Origin: Methylobacterium pseudosasicola
GTDB taxonomy: Bacteria; Pseudomonadota; Alphaproteobacteria; Rhizobiales; Beijerinckiaceae
Length of the DNA: 64,000 nucleotides
Direction of reading: 5' to 3'
Assembly (NCBI RefSeq): GCF_900114535.1
Contig: NZ_FOTK01000014.1
Span: 82,804 to 146,803, forward strand
Shown here: positions 9,092 through 18,048 of the stretch, in pieces
Layout of the letters: each line of letters opens with the position of its first letter
Numbering within the stretch: the stretch's first letter is position 1
Program-made: the position numbers and the translations under genes
Notes under the pieces: generated by a model
Seen by the model: the letters and a program-made list of their open reading frames with translations, nothing else
Database searches by the model: none
Told to the model about the DNA's origin: nothing

Positions 9092-9311
9092 TGAGTCGCC
9101 TCCATTCGGTCATCAGCGCCTCGGTGCGTACCGACGCCCAATCCACCACCTCGGCCAGGGCTTTGCGGCTGTAAGTCCCCTGGATCACCTGCAACGTGCG
9201 GATTTCGACAAGAGCATGAAAATCGGGGCCAATCATGTGAAAGTGCGGCGGGCTAAGGTCCCGCGACCGCACCTCGATCCGAAAGCCATCGAAGCGGTGG
9301 AAGGTCGGCAC
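9078..9311 (-). CDS. DUF4160 family small protein
   Basis: The 77-residue product starts with GTG (MPTFHRFDGFRIEV) and contains the DUF4160 core SRDLSPPHFHMIG, with the conserved PPHFH histidines near residues 22-26. It ends in a basic amphipathic helix. It is the upstream member of a two-gene unit with the DUF2442/HTH protein, with a 14-bp overlap. The function of DUF4160 is not established. The small size, the overlap and the DNA-binding-like partner are compatible with a toxin-antitoxin-type module, which is inference only. Confidence 0.75.
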   Translation of the reverse strand: MPTFHRFDGFRIEVRSRDLSPPHFHMIGPDFHALVEIRTLQVIQGTYSRKALAEVVDWASVRTEALMTEWRRLNERG

Positions 9312-9389
9312 TTTGGGCCTGAAGCTTACCCAGTCGATCGAAAATAGTGCATGTCATGCACTCGATCAACGTCCGGCCACGCTTCGCGG

Positions 9390-11375
9390 CTAGATCTCGA
9401 TCTCGGTCCCGACCTCCACGATCTGCCGGGTCGGCAGGCAGAAATGGGCGCCTGTGCGCTCGGCGTTGCGTTTCATGAAGGCGAACAGGCCCTGGCGCCA
9501 CAGGGCCATGCCGGGTTTCTTCGACGGGATGACCACCTCGTGGCCGACGAAGAAGGTCAGGTCCTCCAGATACTCCGGCGGCAGCAGGCCGCTCTTCACC
9601 GCGCAGTGCAGCCCCTCGGGAATCGAGGCGGTCTGCATGAAGCCGTAGCGCAGGACGACGCGCTCCATCCCGGGGGTGTATTTCGAGATCGCCTTGCGGA
9701 TGCCCTGGGCGACCAGGGTGACCTGCGCCCGCTCCTCGGCCGGGATCACCGGCGCCTCCTCGTAGATCACGGTGATCAGGAGGATGCGCTCGTGCAGGCA
9801 CCGGCTGCGCTCGACCAGCCGGCCCAGCGCCATCGGGATGCCCTCGGTGGCGGCGGTGAGGAAGGCCGCGGTGCCGGGCAGGGTCACCGGCGGATGCGAG
9901 GCGAGGCGGGCCAGGAAAGTGGCCTCGGGCTGGCGCATGGTCTCGCGCACCGCCTCGAGGACGTGGTTACCCTTCATCCAGGTCAGCATCAGGAAGGCGA
10001 CCGCGGCGGCCAGTACCAGCGGAAACCAGCCGCCCTCGAACAGCTTCACGCTGTTGGCCGCGAAGAACACGCTGTCGATGGCGAGGAAGAAGCCGTTGAC
10101 CGCGAAGACCAGGATCGGGTTGTAGCCCCAGCGCAGCGCGATCAGTGCGGCGAGCAGGGTGGTGATGCCCATCAGCGCCGAGACTGCGATGCCGTAGGCG
10201 CCGGCGAGCGCGTCGGAGGAGCCGAACACCACGACGGCGGTGAGGGTGCCTGCGGCAAGCAGCCAGTTCACCGCCGGCACGTAGATCTGGCCGCGCTCGT
10301 CCTCATCGGTGTGGACCACCCGCATCATCGGCATGAAGCCGAGCTGGATCGATTGCTGGGTCAGCGAATACACGCCCGAGATCACCGCCTGCGAGGCGAT
10401 GACGGTGGCCATCGTCGCGAGCGCCACCAGCGGGTAATGCGCCCATTCCGGGGCCAGCAAGTAGAACGGGTTCTCGATCGCGCTCGGATCGGCGATCAGC
10501 AGGGCGCCCTGGCCGCAATAATGGATCAGCAGCGCCGGGAGCACGAGGCCGAACCAGGCGACGCGGATCGCCGGGGCGCCGAAATGGCCAAGATCGGCAT
10601 ACATCGCCTCGCCGCCGGTCACCGCCAGGAAGGCCGCGCCCAGCATCATGAAGCTCACATGCCAGCCGGCATGGGCCAGGAAGTCCACGGCGCGCCAGGG
10701 ATTGACCGCCCCCAGGACCTCCGGCGCGCGCAGGATGCTGGGGATCGCCAGCAGGACCAGGACCACGAACCACACGAGCATCACCGGGCCGAACACCCGG
10801 CCGATCACCGCCACGCCCTTGTGCTGGATGGCAAACAGCGCAACCAGAATCGCCAATGTGAGCGGCACCACGAACGGGGTCAGCACCGGCGCGTCGACCT
10901 TGAGCCCCTCGATGGCGGACAGCACCGAGATCGCCGGGGTGATCGCCCCGTCGCCGTACAGCAGGGCCGCGCCGACCAGGCCGACCACCAGAAGGAGCGC
11001 CTTCCAGGTTCCCGGTTGCGCCTGCCGGGCGCCGAGCAGCGCCAGCATGGCGACGATACCGCCCTCCCCCCGGTTGTCGGCCCGCAGGATCAGCACCGCG
11101 TATTTCAGCGACACGATCAGGATCAACGACCACAGGATCAGCGACACCGCCCCGATGGCCGCCGCCGGCACCGCGGCGCCCCCGGAGGCGGCCGCCTTCA
11201 CGGCCTCCTTGAAGGCATAGAGCGGGCTGGTGCCGATATCGCCGTAGACGACGCCGAGGGCTCCCAGCATCAGCGCCGGGCCGGGCCCGTGCCGGACCGC
11301 GCCGGGCTTTCGCGCCACCGGCGCGGCAGGCAGGGCGACCGCCGGGGCAGCCGCGGAACTGAAGGCTTGGCGCAC
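9390..11375 (-). CDS. kup: Low-affinity potassium transport protein Kup
   Basis: Kup is a secondary K+ uptake carrier of the inner membrane (KUP/HAK/KT family), important at low pH and in osmotic adjustment. The 661-residue protein has the diagnostic N-terminal motif GVVYGDIGTSPLYAFKEAV and about 12 membrane helices. A hydrophilic cytoplasmic C-terminal domain starts near residue 480. A conserved segment GGEAMYADLGHFG lies between helices, as in other Kup proteins. The start is GTG at 11375, followed by a low-complexity Ala/Pro-rich leader of about 35 residues, so a later start is possible. The gene is apparently monocistronic. Confidence 0.95.
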   Translation of the reverse strand: MRQAFSSAAAPAVALPAAPVARKPGAVRHGPGPALMLGALGVVYGDIGTSPLYAFKEAVKAAASGGAAVPAAAIGAVSLILWSLILIVSLKYAVLILRADNRGEGGIVAMLALLGARQAQPGTWKALLLVVGLVGAALLYGDGAITPAISVLSAIEGLKVDAPVLTPFVVPLTLAILVALFAIQHKGVAVIGRVFGPVMLVWFVVLVLLAIPSILRAPEVLGAVNPWRAVDFLAHAGWHVSFMMLGAAFLAVTGGEAMYADLGHFGAPAIRVAWFGLVLPALLIHYCGQGALLIADPSAIENPFYLLAPEWAHYPLVALATMATVIASQAVISGVYSLTQQSIQLGFMPMMRVVHTDEDERGQIYVPAVNWLLAAGTLTAVVVFGSSDALAGAYGIAVSALMGITTLLAALIALRWGYNPILVFAVNGFFLAIDSVFFAANSVKLFEGGWFPLVLAAAVAFLMLTWMKGNHVLEAVRETMRQPEATFLARLASHPPVTLPGTAAFLTAATEGIPMALGRLVERSRCLHERILLITVIYEEAPVIPAEERAQVTLVAQGIRKAISKYTPGMERVVLRYGFMQTASIPEGLHCAVKSGLLPPEYLEDLTFFVGHEVVIPSKKPGMALWRQGLFAFMKRNAERTGAHFCLPTRQIVEVGTEIEI

Positions 11376-11516
11376 GGGCGTATCCGGTCGATGGCGTCGC
11401 TGTCGTGCGCGACCTTAGCAAGCCGGATGCGGGGCGAAAGAGTTAAACCATCTCCGCCGCTAACCCGACGAAGACTTGTCACCTGAACGTGATGACAGTG
11501 GAATGAAGATCGATAC

Positions 11517-11540
11517 GCCCTCGCAGCACGCTGCGAGGGC
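11517..11540 (-). terminator. Hairpin downstream of nadC
   Basis: GCCCTCGCAGC and GCTGCGAGGGC form an 11-bp perfect stem ten bases past the nadC stop. No T run follows, so this is a candidate terminator rather than a proven one. Confidence 0.5.
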
Positions 11541-11550
11541 GGCGTGGCGG

Positions 11551-12423
11551 TCAGGCGGCGTCCAGCCCGAGGTCGATGATCGCCGCCGAGTGAGTGATCC
11601 AGCCGCAGGAGATCAGGTCGACGCCGGAGGCCGCTACCGGGCCCACGGTCTCGCGGGTGATCCGGCCGGAGGCTTCCGAGAGGGCGCGGCCGTCGATCAT
11701 CGCCACGGCGCGGGTCAGCAGGTCGGGACCCATATTGTCGAGGAGCACTGCGTCGACGCCGATCGACAGGGCTTCCTCCAGCTGCTCCAGGCTGTCGACC
11801 TCGCACTCGATCTTTACCAGGTGGCCGGCCCGCGCCCGGGCGCGTTCGATGGCCGGCACGATGCCGCCGGCGACCGCGACGTGGTTGTCCTTGATGAGCA
11901 CCGCGTCGTCGAGGCCGAAGCGATGGTTCGAGCCGCCGCCGGCCCGGACCGCGTGCTTCTCCAAAGCGCGCAGGCCCGGGGTGGTCTTGCGGGTGCAGAC
12001 GATCGAGGCCTTCCCGTGCGGGCGCGCCGCCTCGACGAGGCCGTTCGTCGCCGTGGCGACGCCGGACATGCGGCAGAGCAGGTTCAGGGCGACGCGCTCG
12101 GCGGTGAGGATCGCCCGGGCCGGCCCTTCGAGGCGCAGGACCACGTCGCCGGGCGACACGCGGGCGCCGTCGCCGCGTTCGACCGTGACGGTCACGGCCG
12201 GATCGATGAGCGCGAAGGCGATGGACGCTGCGTCGACGCCGGAGATGACGCCGTCCTGACGGGAGGCGATCACGCCGCGCATCCGCTCGCCCTGGGGCAC
12301 GATGGCGTCGGTGGTGATGTCGCCGGCCCGGCCGAGATCCTCGACCAGGGCGGCGCGCACGATCGGCTCCACCAGGAGCCGCGGCAGGGGCAGGATTCCG
12401 TCCGGCAGGACCGATTGCGTCAT
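11551..12423 (-). CDS. nadC: Nicotinate-nucleotide pyrophosphorylase (carboxylating)
   Basis: NadC (quinolinate phosphoribosyltransferase) converts quinolinate and PRPP to nicotinate mononucleotide, CO2 and pyrophosphate, the third step of de novo NAD synthesis. The 290-residue length is typical. The core segment [33 protein letters not shown] is present, with the catalytic Arg and Lys residues, and so is the later [10 protein letters not shown] strand. The ATG at 12423 overlaps the nadB stop (ATGA), and the protein begins [10 protein letters not shown]. It is the last gene of nadA-nadB-nadC. Confidence 0.97.
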   Translation of the reverse strand: [290 protein letters not shown]

Positions 12424-13943
12424 GGCGTCAGCTCCGTCCCTGCTTCGATGGTCTCGCGGCTTTCGGCCTTCAGCGCGGCAAGGGTCGTCTCCGTGTGTGC
12501 CGCTGGGGCCATATGCGAGAAGTCGCTGCGCCAATGGGCGCCGCGGCTCTCCTGGCGGGACAGCGCACCCCGGGCGATCATCAGCGCCACCAGAGCGGCG
12601 TCGCAGTGCTCCGCACGGGGCTCGAGGACCGACACCGCCTCGGCGAGGCCGATGGCGTCGCGCACGACGCCGACCTTGGCCTCCATCAGCCTGCGGATCG
12701 ACGGCAGGTCGGCGACCGACCGGGGCGCCGCCGTCTCGGGCACGATCGCGCCCGGGAGCGGGGCGTCGAGGGCGTCGGCAATGAAGCCGGCATAGGCCAA
12801 ACCCTCCAGCAGGGAATTGCTGGCGAGCCGGTTGGCGCCGTGCAGGCCCGTGGAGGAGACCTCGCCGCAGGCATAGAGGCCCGGCACCGAGGTGGCGCCG
12901 TAGGCGTCCACCTTCACGCCGCCCATGTGGTAATGCGCCGCCGGGCGGACCGGGATCGGCTGCACGGCCGGGTCGATGCCGGCGGCGGCGCAGAGACCTG
13001 CCACCGTCGGGAAGCGCGTCGGCATCGCCGCTCCGAGGGCGCCGCGGGCGTCGAGATAGACCGTCCGGCCCCGCTGCAGCGCCTGGAAGATGCCCCGGGC
13101 GACCACGTCTCGGGGCGCGAGGTCGCCGCCAGTGATTCCGGCCATGACGGCCGCGCCGGTCTCGTCGATCAGCCGGGCGCCCTCGCCGCGCAAAGCCTCG
13201 GTGGCGAGCGGCATCGGGTCGGCGCCGGCCGCGATGGCGGTCGGGTGGAACTGCACGAACTCCATGTCGCGCATCACCGCCCCGGCCCGGGCAGCCAGCG
13301 CCAGCCCGCCGCCGATGGCACCGGGCGGGTTGGTGGTCGCCGCGTAGAGGGCCCCGACACCGCCTGTGGCCAGAACCACGGCCCTGGCCGGGATGCGGAA
13401 GCGGGCGCCGTCGCGCTCGGCCACGATGCCGGCCACCGCGCCGTGTGTGTCCCGCAGCAGGTCGCAGGCGCGGGCCTCGACGACTTCGATGGAGGGCGCG
13501 GACAGGACTGCCCGCACCAGCCCTTCGAGGACCCGGGCGCCGGTGGCGTCGCCGCCGGAACGCACGATGCGGCGGCGACCGTGGGCCGCCTCCAAGCCGA
13601 GGGCGAGGGCTCCGTCCTCGGTGCGGTCGAACGGGACGCCGATCCGCACCAGCCAGTCGATCAGCCCCGGGCCCGCCTGGGCGACCCGGAGGGCCACGTC
13701 GGGCTCGGTCAGCCCGGCGCCGGCGGCCTCGGTGTCGGCGGCGTGCAGCGCGGCGGCATCGTCGGCCCCGACCGAGGCGGCGATGCCGCCCTGTGCCCAG
13801 CCGGTGGCGGTGCCGAGCCCGAGGGCCGAGGCGGTGATCAGCGTCACGGGACGCGGCGCGAGCCGCAGCGCGACGCTGAGGCCGGCGACGCCGCCGCCGA
13901 CCACGACGACGCGGTCGGCCATGTTGGGAGAAATGGCGTTCAT
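12420..13943 (-). CDS. nadB: L-aspartate oxidase
   Basis: NadB is the FAD flavoenzyme that oxidises L-aspartate to iminoaspartate, which NadA then condenses with dihydroxyacetone phosphate. The 507-residue protein opens with the FAD-binding motif VVVVGGGVAGLSVAL (near residue 12). It also has the substrate and FAD contacts HPTAIA and the conserved late motif LYACGEVSSTGLHGANRLASN. A C-terminal helical domain carries the fumarate reductase-like R-ESRGAHWRSDF segment. The start ATG at 13943 lies three bases past the nadA stop; a second ATG (MADRVVVV) at 13922 is possible. The upstream frame stays open through nadA, which is a frame coincidence and not a fusion. Confidence 0.96.
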   Translation of the reverse strand: MNAISPNMADRVVVVGGGVAGLSVALRLAPRPVTLITASALGLGTATGWAQGGIAASVGADDAAALHAADTEAAGAGLTEPDVALRVAQAGPGLIDWLVRIGVPFDRTEDGALALGLEAAHGRRRIVRSGGDATGARVLEGLVRAVLSAPSIEVVEARACDLLRDTHGAVAGIVAERDGARFRIPARAVVLATGGVGALYAATTNPPGAIGGGLALAARAGAVMRDMEFVQFHPTAIAAGADPMPLATEALRGEGARLIDETGAAVMAGITGGDLAPRDVVARGIFQALQRGRTVYLDARGALGAAMPTRFPTVAGLCAAAGIDPAVQPIPVRPAAHYHMGGVKVDAYGATSVPGLYACGEVSSTGLHGANRLASNSLLEGLAYAGFIADALDAPLPGAIVPETAAPRSVADLPSIRRLMEAKVGVVRDAIGLAEAVSVLEPRAEHCDAALVALMIARGALSRQESRGAHWRSDFSHMAPAAHTETTLAALKAESRETIEAGTELTP

Positions 13944-13945
13944 CG

Positions 13946-14956
13946 TCAGCGCACCAGCAGCATGCGCTCGACCGCCGCCCGGGCGCGGTCGGCCAGAGCG
14001 GGATCGACCGTGACCTCGTGGGTGAGCGTCTCCAGAGCCCGGCGGATGTTCTTCAGGCTCATCCGCTTCATGTGCGGGCACATGTTGCAGGGCTTGATGA
14101 ACTCGATGTCCGGGTTCGCGGCCGCGATGTTGTCGGCCATGGAGCATTCGGTCACCAGCACGACCTGGCTCGGGCGCTTCTGGAGCACGAAATCCATCAT
14201 CATCGCGGTCGAGCCGGAAAAGTCCGATTCGGCGACGACGTCCGGCGGGCATTCCGGATGCGCGATCACGGTGACGCCGGGGTAGCTGTCGCGCACGTCG
14301 CGGATGTCGCCGGGCGTGAAGCGCTCGTGCACCTCGCAATGGCCGGCCCAGGTCAGGATCTCGACCTCGGGGATCTCGGCCTGGACGTTCTGAGCCAGGA
14401 ACTCGTCCGGGATCATCAGGACCCGGGGCGCGTTCAGCGACCGCACCACCGCGACGGCGTTGCCGCTGGTGCAGCATAGGTCCGATTCGGCCTTCACGGC
14501 GGCCGAGGTGTTCACGTAGGTCACGATCGGCACGCCCGGGTACTTGGCGCGCAGGCCGCGCACGTCGGCGGCGGTGATCGAGTCGGCCAGCGAGCAGCCC
14601 GCGCCCATATCGGGGATCAGGACGGTCTTGCCCGGGTTCAGGAGCTTGGCGGTCTCGGCCATGAAGTGGACGCCGGCCAGCACGATCACGTCGGCATCGA
14701 CATTCACGGCTTCGCGGGCCAGCGCCAGGCTGTCGCCGACGATGTCCGCCACCGTGTGGAAGATCTCCGGTGCCTGGTAATTGTGCGCCAGGATCACGGC
14801 GTTGCGCTCGCGCTTCAGCCGCAGGATCGCCTCGATATCGGGGGCGAGCGCCGGCCACTCAATCGCGGGGATGTGGCGGCTGACACGGGCGTAGAGATCC
14901 GGCAGCGGCAGGCCCGGAGCCGACATACGAGAGACGGGTGACACGGTCGCCGTCAT
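13946..14956 (-). CDS. nadA: Quinolinate synthase NadA
   Basis: NadA is the [4Fe-4S] enzyme that condenses iminoaspartate with dihydroxyacetone phosphate to quinolinate. The 336-residue protein has AHNYQAPEI near residue 57 and cysteines in [19 protein letters not shown] and NMCPHMK that match the three-cysteine cluster ligand pattern of the family. The start is decided by the leader: GGAGG at 14963-14967 sits five bases before the ATG at 14956 (MTATVSP). The further upstream ATG at 14984-14986 lies inside an operator palindrome and so is unlikely to be the start. It is the first gene of nadABC and is likely repressed through the two palindromes upstream. Confidence 0.96.
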   Translation of the reverse strand: MTATVSPVSRMSAPGLPLPDLYARVSRHIPAIEWPALAPDIEAILRLKRERNAVILAHNYQAPEIFHTVADIVGDSLALAREAVNVDADVIVLAGVHFMAETAKLLNPGKTVLIPDMGAGCSLADSITAADVRGLRAKYPGVPIVTYVNTSAAVKAESDLCCTSGNAVAVVRSLNAPRVLMIPDEFLAQNVQAEIPEVEILTWAGHCEVHERFTPGDIRDVRDSYPGVTVIAHPECPPDVVAESDFSGSTAMMMDFVLQKRPSQVVLVTECSMADNIAAANPDIEFIKPCNMCPHMKRMSLKNIRRALETLTHEVTVDPALADRARAAVERMLLVR

Positions 14957-14969
14957 GGCGTCCTCCATT

Positions 14970-14986
14970 ATGCTCAGTTTGAGCAT
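14970..14986. promoter_or_regulatory. Candidate NadQ-type operator 1
   Basis: ATGCTCA-GTT-TGAGCAT is a perfect 7+3+7 palindrome just before the nadA ribosome binding site. In Rhizobiales the repressor NadQ is thought to control nadABC through palindromes of this general kind. The repressor gene is not in the window, so the assignment rests on symmetry and location. Confidence 0.7.
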
Positions 14987-15028
14987 TGTGCCGTCTAACT
15001 TATGGGCGTCGGACCCGCCTGTCTAGAT

Positions 15029-15045
15029 ATGCTAGCCTTGAGCAT
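15029..15045. promoter_or_regulatory. Candidate NadQ-type operator 2
   Basis: ATGCTAG-CCT-TGAGCAT repeats the palindrome of operator 1 with one arm degenerate. The centres of the two sites are 59 bp apart, and AT-rich DNA that could hold the nadA promoter lies around them. Two spaced sites suggest cooperative or looped repression. Confidence 0.6.
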
Positions 15046-15404
15046 AAATCTTTTGCGGCGCGGTGTTATGCTGCGCTGCGGAAACAAACGATGGCGAGCG
15101 ACGATCGTCGGCTTGGGTCCGGCATCAGCGATGCGGGACGATATGTCGGTAGCCTGCAGAGACGTTTCTCGGAGGGATCTTAAATCGTGCAGGCGGGCAA
15201 TCGACAGCAAACATGTTCAATGATAGTTTAAAAGACGAATCAATCTAGCATTCCTATGGCTCGATTTTCTACAATAAAATTCTAATAATGCAAGATTTTT
15301 TATTGCATATATTGATCTATCTTAAGAATAATTGTTATGTCTTTTGATTAACATTGCCGTTGCCGTTTGACAACAGATTCGTTTTTGTCTGGATTCAAGA
15401 CGAA
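15046..15404 (+). other. AT-rich intergenic region upstream of the SDR gene
   Basis: This stretch is strikingly AT-rich compared with the rest of the window, especially 15190-15350. It contains many A/T runs and promoter-like hexamers; TTGCAT at about 15303 with AATAAT 18 bp on is one candidate. No gene is supported in it. It probably carries the promoter of the downstream SDR and may mark the edge of transferred DNA. Confidence 0.6.
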
Positions 15405-16280
15405 ATGAGCAGCCAACCGAATATGGTGAAACACCCTGTCTGGTTCATTACCGGATGTTCAAGCGGTTTTGGACGCGCCATTGTGACAACTGCCCTCGCG
15501 CGAGGCTTCCGCGTTGTTGCGACGGCGCGGAAGCCAGCGGATCTGGAAAACATTCATTCCTTCGACGAAGATAAATTGCTTCGTGCAAAGCTTGACGTCA
15601 CTTCAGATGTAGAGGTCGAGCGCGCCGTCGCGGAAGCTTACAATCGTTTTGCGCGCATTGATGTTCTCGTCAACAATGCGGGCTTCGGCTACTTCGGCGC
15701 GATCGAAGAAAGCGAGGAGTCCGCGGTCCGCGACATGTTCGAAGTGAATTTTTGGGGTCTGGCGCGTGTGACACGTGCCCTCTTGCCTGCCATGAGGGCA
15801 CAGCGCGCAGGCCGCATCATCAATATATCGTCGATCGGCGGTTTACGCGGTGGTCCAGCGGTCGGTTACTATAACGCGACTAAATTCGCAGTCGAAGGAT
15901 GGTCCGAAGCGCTTGCAGCGGAACTTCTCCCGTTGGGCCTCAAAGTGATGCTTGTCGAGCCGAGCGGCTTCCGAACCGATTGGGCAGGCCGTTCGGCTGC
16001 TGAAGCAACCACTTTGATCGATGACTATGCTGCCACAGCCCATGCTCGCCGGCAGCAAATCCGGAATGGAAGCGGTAAACAGGCCGGAGATCCTCTTCGC
16101 GCCGCCGCGGCGATCATCGACGCAGCATCTTCCGAGAACACGCCGATGCGCCTGCTGCTGGGCAATGTCGCTCTGGAAGGTGCCCGCGCGAAAATAGAGT
16201 CTTTGACGCGGGATGTTGAGACATGGGCCGACGTGACAAAGAGTGCCGATTTCCCGAATGAAAACACGACGGCACAATGA
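15405..16280 (+). CDS. Short-chain dehydrogenase/reductase, lower GC than surroundings
   Basis: This classical SDR of 291 residues has the cofactor motif TGCSSGFG near residue 15, the NNAG motif, the catalytic serine in NISSIGG and the YYNATK catalytic Tyr/Lys pair. The long C-terminal half (RTDWAGRS and beyond) resembles the oxidoreductases annotated as SDR family NAD(P)-dependent or KR-like. The substrate is unknown. Codons use more A and T at third positions than neighbouring genes, and the leader DNA is AT-rich, which suggests acquisition from another source. The ATG at 15405 is chosen; a TTG at 15354 and an ATG at 15423 are alternatives. It converges on the aldo/keto reductase. Confidence 0.88.
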   Translation: MSSQPNMVKHPVWFITGCSSGFGRAIVTTALARGFRVVATARKPADLENIHSFDEDKLLRAKLDVTSDVEVERAVAEAYNRFARIDVLVNNAGFGYFGAIEESEESAVRDMFEVNFWGLARVTRALLPAMRAQRAGRIINISSIGGLRGGPAVGYYNATKFAVEGWSEALAAELLPLGLKVMLVEPSGFRTDWAGRSAAEATTLIDDYAATAHARRQQIRNGSGKQAGDPLRAAAAIIDAASSENTPMRLLLGNVALEGARAKIESLTRDVETWADVTKSADFPNENTTAQ

Positions 16281-16293
16281 CGTAGTGCAAACT

Positions 16294-16334
16294 CGGGCAT
16301 CATCGACTCTCGCTTCAGAGCACGACGATGCCCG
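16294..16334. terminator. Hairpin between convergent SDR and aldo/keto reductase genes
   Basis: CGGGCATCATCG and CGACGATGCCCG pair over 12 positions with one mismatch around a 17-base loop. It sits between two convergent stops and is likely a bidirectional terminator. Confidence 0.5.
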
Positions 16335-16339
16335 TCCGC

Positions 16340-17170
16340 TCAGCAGAAGGTCGCCGGATCCGGCCCGATCCGCCCGTCCGGCCGGTCGAGGGCGGCGATC
16401 TGCGTCATCTCGGTGTCGCTTAGTACGAAGTCGAACACCGAAACGTTCTCGACGATGCGCTCGGGCCGGGCGGTCTTCGGGATCGCCACGCAGCCGATCT
16501 GCACCTGCCAGCGGAGCACCACCTGGGCTGGGCTCTTGCCGTGGGACTTGGCGATGGCGACGATCACGGGGTCGTTCAGCTCCTTGCCCTGGCCCAGCGG
16601 GCTCCAGGATTCGGTCACGATCCGGTGACGGGAATCGTCGGCTCGCGGCTCCGCGCGCTGGAAATGCGGGTGTAGCTCGATCTGGTTCACGGCGGGTGTC
16701 ACGCCGGTCTCACCGATCAGCGTGGCGATGTGCTCCGGCGTGAAATTCGAGACGCCGATCGACTTGGCGCGGCCTTCGTCGCGGATCTGGATCATCGTGC
16801 GCCAGCTCTCCACGAACAGGCGCCGCTGCGGGCACGGCCAATGGATGAGGTAGAGGTCGACATAATCTTGCCCCAGGCGCTTCAGGCTCTCGTCGAAGGC
16901 CTGGCGGGTCGCGTCGCGGCCCTGGCGGTCGTTCCACAGCTTGGTGGTGAGGAACACCTCCTCGCGCGGCACGCCCGCCTCCCGGATACCGCGGCCGACG
17001 CCCGCCTCGTTGCCGTAGGCGGCGGCGGTATCGATCAGCCGGTAGCCGGCCTTGAGCGCATGGCCGACGAGATCGGGCGCCTGCGCATCCGAGAGCTGCC
17101 AGCAGCCGAAGCCGATCTGCGGAATGCGGCGCCCGTCATTGAGGGGCAGGGTCGGGACGGTGACGACCAT
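16340..17170 (-). CDS. Aldo/keto reductase
   Basis: This 276-residue AKR is of the 2,5-diketo-D-gluconate reductase-like subgroup. The catalytic tetrad is visible as Asp47 and Tyr52 (LIDTAAAYGNE), Lys77 (TTKLWN) and His110 (YLIHWP). The NADPH-binding segment (IPKTARPERIVENVSVFDF) is near the C-terminus. It would reduce aldehydes or ketones with NADPH in the cytosol. The segment around EPRADDSRHRIVTESWSPLGQG fits the usual Y/E-WSPL loop. The physiological substrate is not indicated by the context. Confidence 0.92.
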   Translation of the reverse strand: MVVTVPTLPLNDGRRIPQIGFGCWQLSDAQAPDLVGHALKAGYRLIDTAAAYGNEAGVGRGIREAGVPREEVFLTTKLWNDRQGRDATRQAFDESLKRLGQDYVDLYLIHWPCPQRRLFVESWRTMIQIRDEGRAKSIGVSNFTPEHIATLIGETGVTPAVNQIELHPHFQRAEPRADDSRHRIVTESWSPLGQGKELNDPVIVAIAKSHGKSPAQVVLRWQVQIGCVAIPKTARPERIVENVSVFDFVLSDTEMTQIAALDRPDGRIGPDPATFC

Positions 17171-17375
17171 TCTGAAGACTCCGGTGAATCTATTCCCACA
17201 GGTTCATGGGGTTCGGACGCAGCGTCAACCAAGGCCGGAACGACCCGGATCGAGCACGAACCCGCGGTGAAGGGGCGCAGTCTGGACCGGATCTAAACCG
17301 CAAATGCTGGAGTTGGGACATTGCATTCCAGGCTGCGCCGCGCCGCCGAGCGTCGCGCATGGGCGGGATACCAGC

Positions 17376-18038
17376 ATGACCGACGAAATTCCGACGAAGC
17401 CGTTCGCCAAGTCGCTTCCTTTGACCCGCCGTGCCGTCGTGGAAGGCTGCACGGTGGCGGGTGCGCTAGGAGCCCTCGGCTTCCGACCGGCTCCCGCAGC
17501 CGCGGCGCCCGGCGATCCCGCTCCGCAGACCATGCCGGTGCGGCTCACGATCAACGGCCAGCCGCGCGATCTGGTTCTCGACACACGCACGACCCTGCTG
17601 GATGCCCTGCGCGAAAACCTCGCGCTCACCGGCACCAAGAAGGGCTGCGACCACGGCCAGTGCGGCGCCTGCACGGTCCTGGTGGACGGCCGGCGGATCA
17701 ATGCCTGCCTGACGCTCGCCGCCATGCACGAGGGCGACGCGATCACGACGATCGAGGGCCTGGCCTCCGGCGACAAGCTCCACCCGATGCAGGCGGCCTT
17801 CCTCGAGCATGACGGCTTCCAGTGCGGCTACTGCACCCCCGGCCAGATCTGCTCGTCGGTGGGCATGCTCAGCGAGGCCAAGGCCGGCTGGCCGAGCCAC
17901 GTCACCGAGGACATCGCGGCGACGCCGAGCCTCAGCGACGCCGAGATCCGCGAGCGGATGAGCGGCAACATCTGCCGCTGCAGCGCCTATCCGAACATCG
18001 TCGCGGCGATCCGCGATACCGCCGCCAGCAACCTCTGA
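17376..18038 (+). CDS. paoA: Aldehyde dehydrogenase iron-sulfur subunit PaoA
   Basis: PaoA (YagT-like) is the 2x[2Fe-2S] subunit of the periplasmic molybdenum aldehyde oxidoreductase. The 220-residue protein begins with a twin-arginine leader (Arg18-Arg19 in [15 protein letters not shown]). First-cluster cysteines are at about 91, 96, 99 and 111 ([12 protein letters not shown]) and second-cluster cysteines at 150, 153, 200 and 202 (CGYC, CRC). The Tat signal would carry the whole folded complex across the membrane. I used the ATG at 17376; an upstream in-frame start at 17304 would put residues before the Tat motif and is less likely. The gene starts the paoA-paoB-paoC operon, with a 10-bp gap to paoB. 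Confidence 0.93.
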   Translation: MTDEIPTKPFAKSLPLTRRAVVEGCTVAGALGALGFRPAPAAAAPGDPAPQTMPVRLTINGQPRDLVLDTRTTLLDALRENLALTGTKKGCDHGQCGACTVLVDGRRINACLTLAAMHEGDAITTIEGLASGDKLHPMQAAFLEHDGFQCGYCTPGQICSSVGMLSEAKAGWPSHVTEDIAATPSLSDAEIRERMSGNICRCSAYPNIVAAIRDTAASNL

Positions 18039-18048
18039 GGGGGCGGAC

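Noticed and set aside
9351..11486. Long plus-strand open frame opposite kup
   Set aside because: It is rich in Gln, Arg and His, without domains, and lies exactly antisense to the clearly conserved Kup protein. High GC makes such shadow frames common.
12420..14858. An 812-codon open frame that could look like a fused NadA-NadB protein
   Set aside because: The upstream part is out of frame with nadA and has no homology. nadA has its own frame and stop three bases before the nadB start.
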